A DNA stretch of 33,480 nt. It comes from an uncultured Devosia sp. Lineage in GTDB: Bacteria; Pseudomonadota; Alphaproteobacteria; Rhizobiales; Devosiaceae. Of this stretch, positions 6,697-13,236 are shown piece after piece. Position 1 is the stretch's first letter. Every line of letters begins with the position of its first letter. The notes beneath the pieces are model-generated. The model made no database searches. It worked only from the letters and a program-made list of their open reading frames with translations, and was not told the DNA's origin. The translations under genes were made by a program, and so were the position numbers. Where the stretch lies: positions 1-33,480 of the forward strand of contig CAKTFF010000001.1 of NCBI GenBank assembly GCA_934553185.1, given 5' to 3'.

Positions 6697-7491
6697 ATGA
6701 CTTTGTCCACGCGGATTGCTCCGCATCTGCCGTATCTACGGCGGTTTTCTCGCGCAGTAACCGGGTCGCAAACGTCCGGCGACGCTTATGTAGCAGCAAC
6801 GCTTGAAGCTCTGATTGCCGACATTTCGCTTTTTCCTGAAGCCAGCAATGATCGCATAGCGCTTTACCAGCTGTTCTCGGCTCTTTTTTCCTCATCTGCG
6901 GTCACCGTCCCCGAGCCCACTTCCACCTATGCGTGGGAACAGCGGGCGGCGACAAACCTTGCCAACCTTTCTCCCCGCCCTCGCCAGGCTTTCCTGCTGG
7001 TTGCGGTTGAAGGCTTCACCCATGCTCAGGCGGCCGAAATTCTTGCCGTGTCGGAAGCCGAGTTCAGCTCCCTTCTCGATGAAGCTTCGGTGGAAATTTC
7101 CCGCCAAGTGGCCACTGAAATCATGATCATCGAGGACGAGCCGCTGATCGCGATGGATATCGAGCAGCTGGTTGAAAGCCTCGGCCACAAGGTGGTGAGC
7201 GTCGCCCGCACCCACAAGGAAGCGGTCAATTTGTTCGCCCAGACCCAGCCGCGCATGATCCTTGCCGATATTCAGCTCGCCGATGGCAGCTCGGGCATCG
7301 ATGCGGTCAACGACATTCTGAACCATCATTCGGTTCCGGTTATCTTTATTACCGCCTTCCCCGAGCGGCTGCTCACCGGCGAACGCCCAGAGCCGACATT
7401 CCTCGTGACCAAGCCGTTCAACCCGGACATGGTGAAGGCGCTGATCAGCCAGGCATTGTTCTTCGACGAAGGATCTCGCGCAGCTGCTTAA
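6697..7491 (+). CDS. phyR: PhyR anti-anti-sigma response regulator
   Basis: A 264-residue protein. The N-terminal half (about 1-138) is a sigma-like domain that mimics EcfG; the C-terminal half (about 141-258) is a receiver. It has acidic residues E146-D147, phospho-acceptor D191 in ILADIQLAD, T219 in FITAFPE (the FATGUY-type motif of receivers served by HWE/HisKA_2 kinases) and K239. Phosphorylation exposes the sigma-like domain, which sequesters NepR and frees EcfG. The start is ATG 6697 with GGGAG at 6685-6689; the frame is open back to 6598, but the EcfG promoter at 6622-6647 lies inside that extension. It diverges from nepR-ecfG and ends in a strong terminator at 7514-7543. Confidence 0.96.
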   Translation: MTLSTRIAPHLPYLRRFSRAVTGSQTSGDAYVAATLEALIADISLFPEASNDRIALYQLFSALFSSSAVTVPEPTSTYAWEQRAATNLANLSPRPRQAFLLVAVEGFTHAQAAEILAVSEAEFSSLLDEASVEISRQVATEIMIIEDEPLIAMDIEQLVESLGHKVVSVARTHKEAVNLFAQTQPRMILADIQLADGSSGIDAVNDILNHHSVPVIFITAFPERLLTGERPEPTFLVTKPFNPDMVKALISQALFFDEGSRAAA

Positions 7492-7513
7492 AGCCAAACT
7501 CGCCCCTGAACCG

Positions 7514-7543
7514 AAAGGCCGGCTCTAGCCGGCCTTTTTCTTT
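7514..7543 (+). terminator. Rho-independent terminator of phyR
   Basis: A 10-bp perfect stem (7514-7523 / 7528-7537) with a TCTA loop, running into TTTTTCTTT. It starts 23 bases after the phyR stop. Confidence 0.9.
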
Positions 7544-7549
7544 ACTGTC

Positions 7550-7574
7550 GGAACCGACACTAACGAACTGCATT
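7550..7574 (+). promoter_or_regulatory. Weak EcfG-like promoter upstream of the small HWE kinase
   Basis: GGAAC at 7550-7554, 16-base spacer, CATT at 7571-7574 (three of four -10 bases). It lies in the 186-base gap between the phyR terminator and the kinase, 156 bases before the start. I see no other clear element in that gap. Confidence 0.25.
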
Positions 7575-7729
7575 GTAGATACAACAGCTTAGCCAGTGCC
7601 TATGACAGCAATGCAGAGGCCGGTTCGTAAATCTATTCTTAGACAGACCATACATTACTGCGTCGACTGAGCGTGTTACTGGCATGCTGCGGCGGGGCAT
7701 TGTGTTTTACGCCGTTTGAGTTTCAGTCT

Positions 7730-8710
7730 ATGGCAGATCCCCTATCCGATACGTCGGCAATGCAGATGAGGCTATCAGCCTTGTCATTGGGTCTGGCAGA
7801 AAGCGGCGTGTGCCTGCTGCATCAGAACTCCGACCGCCGCTACGACTTAGCCGAAAACCTTCCCCCTGCCTGGACGGGTCTGAGCTTCATCGGTCAGACC
7901 GGGGATGATGTCCTGCCGTCTGCTTTAGCGCGGGAGTTCGGATCAGCCGAGGCGCGCTGCCGGAGTGTTGGCGAGAAGCAAACCGTGACGTTCGAGTTCG
8001 GCGAAGGCTCTTTGCGGCGGGCGTACCAAGCGACGCTGCTGTGTGACGACAATGGGGTCACCACTGTCATCAGGGATCAGACCGACAAGCGCGCCCGCGA
8101 AGCGGCGGTGAATGCGCTGCTGCGCGAAGTCAGCCACCGATCCAAGAACCTCCTCGCCATCGTGCAGTCGGTCGCGATGCAGACCGCGCATCACAGCGGG
8201 GGCATCAAAGAATTTCTCGACAAGTTCCGCGGCCGGCTGCATGCCCTCTCGGGAACGCAGGACCTGGTCACCGAAAGCAACTGGCGCGGCGCTCATCTCA
8301 AGGCGCTGATCACCGCACAACTGACTCGCGTCGGCGCTGCGGCCCTGCGCAATGTGCGTATTGCCGGTGAAAATCCCCTGCTCGGCCCCAATGCTTCCCT
8401 CCATGTCGGGCTCGCTCTCCATGAACTAAGCGCTAATGCCATGGCTTATGGCGCCCTGGGCGATGCACGCGGCGGCAGCGTTGCAGTTAATGCCGCCATC
8501 GACACCGATCCCGAAAACCCCGGCAGCCTCGTTCTCGAGTGGCATGAAACCTTTGACAGCCGCACGACGCCACAGGGTGAACCCCGCTTCGGCTCGCTGG
8601 TGCTCGAGCGCATTGTGCCCCTTTCAGTGGGGGGCCATGCCCATCTTGATATCGGCCCACGCGGGGTTGCCTATCGGCTCGTCGTACCGGCCGACCAGTT
8701 CGAGACCTGA
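7730..8710 (+). CDS. Small PAS-like HWE family histidine kinase
   Basis: A 326-residue soluble kinase directly downstream of phyR. Residues about 12-120 look like a degenerate PAS-type sensor (ending VIRDQTDKRARE). The HWE core follows: phospho-His H136 in REVSHRSKNLLAIVQ, N-box His H231 in HELSANAMAYGA, W271-x-E273 in LEWHETF, and a G-box with FGSLVLERI. All three HWE hallmarks are present, though the usual GGP after W-x-E is replaced by FDS. Start ATG 7730 is preferred over the upstream GTG 7673, which would add 19 unlikely residues including a Cys-Cys pair; neither has a strong ribosome site. Location after phyR makes it a good candidate PhyR kinase (PhyK role), which is inferred from position and not from a known PhyK sensor domain. 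Confidence 0.85.
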   Translation: MADPLSDTSAMQMRLSALSLGLAESGVCLLHQNSDRRYDLAENLPPAWTGLSFIGQTGDDVLPSALAREFGSAEARCRSVGEKQTVTFEFGEGSLRRAYQATLLCDDNGVTTVIRDQTDKRAREAAVNALLREVSHRSKNLLAIVQSVAMQTAHHSGGIKEFLDKFRGRLHALSGTQDLVTESNWRGAHLKALITAQLTRVGAAALRNVRIAGENPLLGPNASLHVGLALHELSANAMAYGALGDARGGSVAVNAAIDTDPENPGSLVLEWHETFDSRTTPQGEPRFGSLVLERIVPLSVGGHAHLDIGPRGVAYRLVVPADQFET

Positions 8711-8867
8711 CACTGGGCACCGCAGGGTCGTTATGCGCGGCAAACACCGATAATGTGCTTGCTATATGCTGCACTTTTGCCTTTGTTGATGCACGAGCGA
8801 GCGCCAGCTTGAAAAAGCGGCACTCTTTGATGGTTTAGGGTGCTCGCGCTGCGGGCTGAAGGTGACT

Positions 8868-9665
8868 ATGGCGCAAGCTGCCGCCGCTGTTCCGGCCAAG
8901 TGGCCCGTTGTGTCCATTCGCGACCTCCACAAGTCCTTTGGTGCGCTGGATGTGCTCAAGGGCATTTCCTTTTCCGCGCGTGAAGGCGAAGTGGTGTCCC
9001 TGATCGGCTCGTCCGGCTCGGGCAAGTCAACGCTTTTGCGCTGCATCAACATGCTTGAAGTGCCCGACAGCGGCTCGGTCAGCATCGATGGCGAAGAGAT
9101 CGCCTTGCGCGGCACCGGCGCCCGCCGGCAGATCGCCGATGAGGGGCAGATCCGCCGCATCCGATCCGAACTGGGCATGGTGTTCCAAAGCTTCAACCTT
9201 TGGGCGCACCTGACGATCCTCGAAAACGTCATGGAAGCGCCCGTCGTCGTGCAGCGGCGGGCGCGTGACGAGGTCCGCGCCGAGGCGCTGGCCATGCTCC
9301 AAAAGGTAGGCATCAGCGAAAAGGCGGATTCCTATCCCGCCCAGCTCTCCGGCGGGCAGCAGCAGCGGGCAGCGATTGCCCGTGCGCTTTGCATCAATCC
9401 ACGCGTCATGCTGTTTGACGAGCCCACATCCGCCCTTGATCCGGAACTCGAAGTGGAAGTGCTCCGCGTCATCAAGGTTCTGGCCGATGAAGGACGCACC
9501 ATGGTTCTGGTCACCCATGACATGGAATTTGCCCGCTCGGTAAGCGACCGCGTGATCTTCCTCCATCAAGGCGTGATCGAGGAGGAAGGCACACCCGATG
9601 AGGTGTTTGGCGCCACCAAGTCGCCGCGCCTCCGGCAGTTCCTCAATGCCGCACATCATGAATAA
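8868..9665 (+). CDS. Polar amino-acid ABC transporter, ATP-binding protein (HisP/ArtP-like)
   Basis: A 265-residue cytoplasmic ATPase with all motifs intact: Walker [10 protein letters not shown] at 47-55, Q-loop [11 protein letters not shown] around Q107, signature LSGGQQQR from 160, Walker B MLFDEP with D184-E185, and H-loop H217 in LVTHDME. The sequence type is that of the polar amino-acid/opine uptake subfamily. The start is ATG 8868, five bases after GAAGG. It heads a five-gene plus-strand operon: ATPase, binding protein 24 bases later, two permeases and a deacylase. About 157 bases separate it from the kinase upstream; I find no convincing promoter there. Confidence 0.93.
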   Translation: MAQAAAAVPAKWPVVSIRDLHKSFGALDVLKGISFSAREGEVVSLIGSSGSGKSTLLRCINMLEVPDSGSVSIDGEEIALRGTGARRQIADEGQIRRIRSELGMVFQSFNLWAHLTILENVMEAPVVVQRRARDEVRAEALAMLQKVGISEKADSYPAQLSGGQQQRAAIARALCINPRVMLFDEPTSALDPELEVEVLRVIKVLADEGRTMVLVTHDMEFARSVSDRVIFLHQGVIEEEGTPDEVFGATKSPRLRQFLNAAHHE

Positions 9666-9689
9666 CCCCCAACCCCACTGGAGAAACCC

Positions 9690-10445
9690 ATGAAGAAGCT
9701 CATTCTAGCCACGGTGGCGATGCTCGCCCTTGGCTCTGCCGCTCAGGCGCAGGAAACGGTGCGCATCGCCACCGAAGGCGCCTATGCCCCCTACAACTTC
9801 CTCAACGATGCCGGTGAGCCCGCAGGCTTCGAGATCGACCTGGGCAATGCCATCTGCGCCCAGGCGGAGCTGAGCTGCGAATTCATCATCAATGACTGGG
9901 ATTCCATCATCCCCAACCTGCTTGCGGGCAACTACGACCTGATCATGGCCGGCATGTCGATCACCGACGAGCGCATGGAAACGATCGACTTCACCCAGAA
10001 CTACTTTCCGCCTGATCCGTCCCGCTTCGTTGCCGCTGCCGGCGCAGGCATCGACATTTCGGCGCTTGAAGGCAAGCGTATCGGTGTGCAGGGCGGCACC
10101 ATCCAAGCGGCCTATGCCGAAGAAAACCTCAGCAGCAACAACACGGTTGTTTCCTTTGGCACGGCCGACCAGGCCATGGCTGACATGGCGGCCGGCAATC
10201 TCGACACCATCATCGCCGACGGCGCCTATCTTGATCCGGTTGTCGCCGCTTCCGGCGGCGCCATCGAGTTCGTAGGTGAAGACGTGATGATCGGCAACGG
10301 CATCGGCGCCGGCATCCGCAAGGATGAAACCGAGCTCAAGGCCAAGCTCGACGACGCCCTGACCGCCCTCAAGGCCGATGGCACCGTCGACAAGCTGATC
10401 GCGCAATGGTTCGACGGCCGCGGCCCCTTCTTCGCAGCCCAGTAA
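9690..10445 (+). CDS. Periplasmic amino-acid binding protein of the ABC transporter (LAO/HisJ type)
   Basis: A 251-residue secreted protein. The signal peptide covers residues 1-20 with cleavage after AQA. The mature protein is a family 3 solute-binding protein: GFEIDLGNAIC, SITDERMETIDFTQNYF, the hinge strands, and a C-terminal WFDGRGPF. C56 and C63 are placed like the disulfide pair of the HisJ and lysine-arginine-ornithine binding proteins. That suggests a basic or polar amino acid or a derivative as ligand; the exact ligand is unknown. It follows the ATPase gene by 24 bases and is followed by a 13-bp hairpin before the permease genes, which would favour high expression of the binding protein. 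Confidence 0.92.
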   Translation: MKKLILATVAMLALGSAAQAQETVRIATEGAYAPYNFLNDAGEPAGFEIDLGNAICAQAELSCEFIINDWDSIIPNLLAGNYDLIMAGMSITDERMETIDFTQNYFPPDPSRFVAAAGAGIDISALEGKRIGVQGGTIQAAYAEENLSSNNTVVSFGTADQAMADMAAGNLDTIIADGAYLDPVVAASGGAIEFVGEDVMIGNGIGAGIRKDETELKAKLDDALTALKADGTVDKLIAQWFDGRGPFFAAQ

Positions 10446-10466
10446 GATCAACGGTTTTACGCCCTT

Positions 10467-10499
10467 GCATCCCCCTCCCCACCAGCGGGAGGGGGATGC
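10467..10499 (+). other. Strong mRNA hairpin between binding-protein and permease genes
   Basis: A perfect 13-bp GC-rich stem (10467-10479 / 10487-10499) with a seven-base loop and no T-tract behind it. It is 22 bases after the binding-protein stop. Stems of this kind usually stabilise the upstream message or cause partial termination, giving more binding protein than permease. Confidence 0.75.
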
Positions 10500-10540
10500 G
10501 CAAAGGATTGCTTGATGATTGTGCCTAGAAACGCCTGCCT

Positions 10541-11353
10541 ATGAGCGACGACCTCTTCTTCTGGCTGAGCTATCTGTCTAACGGCAAGCATCTCACCTGG
10601 TATGCCAGCTTCCAGTTCACTATTGTCGCCGCCATAGCCGGTGGTGCGCTGGCGCTGTTGTTCGGGCTTCTCGGCGCCACGTTCAAGAATTCCCGCTTTC
10701 TGCCGCTTCGCTTCGTCGGCACCATCTACTCGTCCATCGTGCGCGGCGTCCCCGATGTCCTGTTCTTTCTGTTCTTCCCGCTCGCCTTTGAGCAAGGCGT
10801 TGAGTGGATCGTCGCCTCGCAGGTCTGCACGCCAGAACTCATTGCCGCCCAATCGGCCGCCTGGCCGCCCTGCAGGGAGGCCAACTGGTTCTTGGGCACG
10901 CCCGAATACCTGATCCTGGCCTCGGTCTCGCTCGGGCTCGTTTATGGCGCCTTTGCCACCAACGTCATTCATGGCGCCCTGCGCTCCGTGCCGCCCGGAC
11001 AGCTGGAAGCTGCGCGCGCCTATGGCATGTCGGCGCGGCAGGTGCTCTGGCGGGTTCATGTCCGACAGATGTGGGTCTATGCCCTTCCCGGCCTCTCCAA
11101 TGTGTGGCTGCTGATCATCAAGGCGACGTCCCTGCTGTCGCTGCTGCAGATCGCCGACATCGTTCTGTGGGCCGACCGGCTGGGCGCCCCCAATTTCTTG
11201 CCCACTGTTGGCTTGGTGCACGAGGACTGGCGCTGGCGCTATTACCTGGTGCTGTTCGTGTTCTATATCCTCGTGACGCTCCTTTCCGAAAAGGGCTTCG
11301 AGGCGCTGATGCGGCGCGCCGGACGCGGCATCCTCAGCGAGGTGCGACACTGA
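10541..11353 (+). CDS. Amino-acid ABC transporter permease (HisQ-like)
   Basis: A 270-residue inner-membrane protein with about five to six transmembrane helices. It carries the cytoplasmic EAA loop that docks on the ATPase (GALRSVPPGQLEAARAYGMS, about 147-166). Compared with typical HisQ proteins of about 230 residues it has an insertion between the second and third helices (about 88-120, VCTPELIAAQSAAWPPCREA). This region holds two Cys and should face the periplasm, where it might touch the binding protein. Its TGA overlaps the ATG of the next permease by one base, so the two are coupled and presumably form a heterodimer. Confidence 0.9.
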   Translation: MSDDLFFWLSYLSNGKHLTWYASFQFTIVAAIAGGALALLFGLLGATFKNSRFLPLRFVGTIYSSIVRGVPDVLFFLFFPLAFEQGVEWIVASQVCTPELIAAQSAAWPPCREANWFLGTPEYLILASVSLGLVYGAFATNVIHGALRSVPPGQLEAARAYGMSARQVLWRVHVRQMWVYALPGLSNVWLLIIKATSLLSLLQIADIVLWADRLGAPNFLPTVGLVHEDWRWRYYLVLFVFYILVTLLSEKGFEALMRRAGRGILSEVRH

Positions 11354-12087
11354 TGGATCGCCTCCTCCAAGAAATTGCCCTCTTTGCCCCTGCGGCCCTG
11401 TTCAACATCTACTTTGCCGCAGCGTCCATCCCGCTGGGCTTTGTTCTGGCCATCTTCCTGGCGCTGGGCAAGGCATCGCGCAATGGGCTGATCTCGCGCC
11501 TCAGCCGCGCCTATATCTACGCCTTCCGCGGCTCGCCGCTGTTTATCCAGTTCTTCATGGTCTATTCGCTCGCCCTCTCGTTCAATGTGGGCGTGTGGAA
11601 GCCATGGGGCGTGTCCTGGTTCGTGCTCCATCCCCTGTTTATCGGTCCGCTGGTGCTGGTGCTCAACACCGCCGCTTATACCGCTGAAATCTTCTATGGT
11701 GCCCTGCGTGCCGTGCCGCGTGGCGAGCTCGAGGCCGCGCGCGCTTATGGCATGAGCCGCCGCCAGCAATTTGGCCGCGTGATCTGGCCAAACCTCATCC
11801 GCCTTGCCTGGCCGGCCTATACCAATGAGGTCGTTTTCCTGTTTCACGCCACGGCCATCGTGTATTTCGCCCTGCCGGTGATCGACCAGCAAAAGGACCT
11901 GATGATCACGGCAAAGGAGCTGTTCGAGCGCGACTACAATGCCTTCCTCCACTTCTCCGTGGCTGCGCTGTGGTTTCTCCTCGTGTCGCTGGTGGTGTTT
12001 TTTGTTTTTGGTCTCGTGTACCGGCGCCTGATGCGTCACATGCCGGCAGCGCCCGGCCTCCGCTTTGCTCCCAAATGGCTACGGTGA
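11353..12087 (+). CDS. Amino-acid ABC transporter permease (HisM-like)
   Basis: A 244-residue partner permease with about five transmembrane helices. It has an N-terminal FRGSPLFIQFF segment typical of polar amino-acid permeases and the EAA loop GALRAVPRGELEAARAYGMS (about 116-135). The start is the ATG at 11353 in the TGATG junction with the preceding gene. The frame is open far upstream, through the whole preceding permease gene in another phase, but those residues make no sense as a membrane protein. The deacylase gene starts six bases after its stop. Confidence 0.92.
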   Translation: MDRLLQEIALFAPAALFNIYFAAASIPLGFVLAIFLALGKASRNGLISRLSRAYIYAFRGSPLFIQFFMVYSLALSFNVGVWKPWGVSWFVLHPLFIGPLVLVLNTAAYTAEIFYGALRAVPRGELEAARAYGMSRRQQFGRVIWPNLIRLAWPAYTNEVVFLFHATAIVYFALPVIDQQKDLMITAKELFERDYNAFLHFSVAALWFLLVSLVVFFVFGLVYRRLMRHMPAAPGLRFAPKWLR

Positions 12088-12093
12088 TCGCCT

Positions 12094-13236
12094 ATGGCCT
12101 TTGAACTGCACCAGCATAACTTGAGCGGTGACACGCCGGGCTCGAGCTATACCCTCTACTGGTACACAGTCGGGCCGGAAGACGCAGAAACGCGCGTCCA
12201 CCTGCAGGCGGCGCTCCATGCCGATGAGCAGCCTGGCACCATGGCGCTGCACCACCTCCTGCCCAGGCTGCGGGAGGCTGACGCGCAAGGACAGCTCAAG
12301 GCGCGTTTCACCATCTTCCCCTCGGTCAATCCGCTGGGGCTCGCCAACTTCTCCCTGCGCCATCACCTTGGCCGCTACGACATCGAAACTGGGCTCAACT
12401 ACAACCGGCGCTGGCCAGACCTCTATCCTCTGGTCGCGGACCAGATCGCCGGCAAGCTCTCCGATGATGCCCAGGCAAACATTGCGCTCATCCGCGAAGC
12501 GGTGACCGGCTGGATCGACGCGCAGCAGCCCCTGACAGCGATCCAGCAGTTGCGCCTCCTCTTGCTGCGTTCAGCCGCCTTGTCCGACATCGTCCTTGAT
12601 CTTCATTGCGACGATGACAGCCTCAAGCACATCTTCACCTCGCCCGAGCTGATGCCAGCGCTGCAAGACCTTGCCGACTGGATGGGTGTTGCCGCGACCC
12701 TGACCGCCAGCGACAGCGGCGGCGGCTCGTTCGATGAAGTCCTGCCCACGCTCTATCGCAAAGCGCAGGCCGCCCATCCTGGCCTGCCGGTGCCATCCGG
12801 CGCACAAACCGCCACGCTGGAATATCGCGGCCGCGCCGACAGCTTCGATGCTTTGGGCAAAGAAGACGCCGCCGGGCTGTTCGGCTTCTTCGCCGGTCGC
12901 GGGCTCGTTGAGACCACGATCGAAACCAAGCCGCCCGCTGCGCCCGGCCCGACACCGTTCGAGGCCACCGAAGTTCTGCGCAGCCCCGCTTCAGGTCTTC
13001 TGGCCTATCGCGTGGAACTGGGCGATAGGGTCCACAAGGGCCAGCCCATTGCCGACCTCATCGCCATGGATGGGCCCCAAGCCTTTCTCCAGCGCCAGCC
13101 TATTGTGGCCGGAACGGACGGCTTTGTTCTATCCCGCGTTACCGGCAAATACGTCACGCGCGGCGCAAGCATCGCCAAGATCGTGGGCACCCAAGTTCTC
13201 CCCACCCGCGCCGGCGGTTATCTCCTGGAAGACTAG
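12094..13236 (+). CDS. AstE/AspA-family zinc deacylase (succinylglutamate desuccinylase/aspartoacylase-like)
   Basis: A 380-residue enzyme of the M14-like AstE/AspA family. Zinc ligands are visible: H42 and E45 in LHADE, and H171 in DLHCDD. Conserved substrate-site residues include VNPLG at 78-82 and NYNRRWPD from 102; the general base is probably the Glu in TLEYRG. The last about 110 residues form a small beta domain (SPASGLLAYRVELGDRV). Family members cleave N-acyl amino acids (N-succinylglutamate, N-acetylaspartate, N-acetyl-diaminobutyrate) to the free amino acid and the acid. It is the last gene of the amino-acid ABC operon, starting six bases after the permease, so the imported compound is probably an N-acyl amino acid or a related amide; which one is unknown. 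Its stop codon overlaps that of the convergent gene. Confidence 0.85.
   Translation: MAFELHQHNLSGDTPGSSYTLYWYTVGPEDAETRVHLQAALHADEQPGTMALHHLLPRLREADAQGQLKARFTIFPSVNPLGLANFSLRHHLGRYDIETGLNYNRRWPDLYPLVADQIAGKLSDDAQANIALIREAVTGWIDAQQPLTAIQQLRLLLLRSAALSDIVLDLHCDDDSLKHIFTSPELMPALQDLADWMGVAATLTASDSGGGSFDEVLPTLYRKAQAAHPGLPVPSGAQTATLEYRGRADSFDALGKEDAAGLFGFFAGRGLVETTIETKPPAAPGPTPFEATEVLRSPASGLLAYRVELGDRVHKGQPIADLIAMDGPQAFLQRQPIVAGTDGFVLSRVTGKYVTRGASIAKIVGTQVLPTRAGGYLLED

Noticed and set aside
8711..8867. Possible promoter or small RNA in the gap before the ABC operon.
   Set aside because: No stem with T-tract, no EcfG site and no convincing -35/-10 pair could be supported.
10804..11352. An upstream extension of the second permease frame into the first permease gene.
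   Set aside because: The extension is Arg-rich and non-membrane, while the other phase encodes a normal permease. The ATG at 11353 in a TGATG junction is the proper start.
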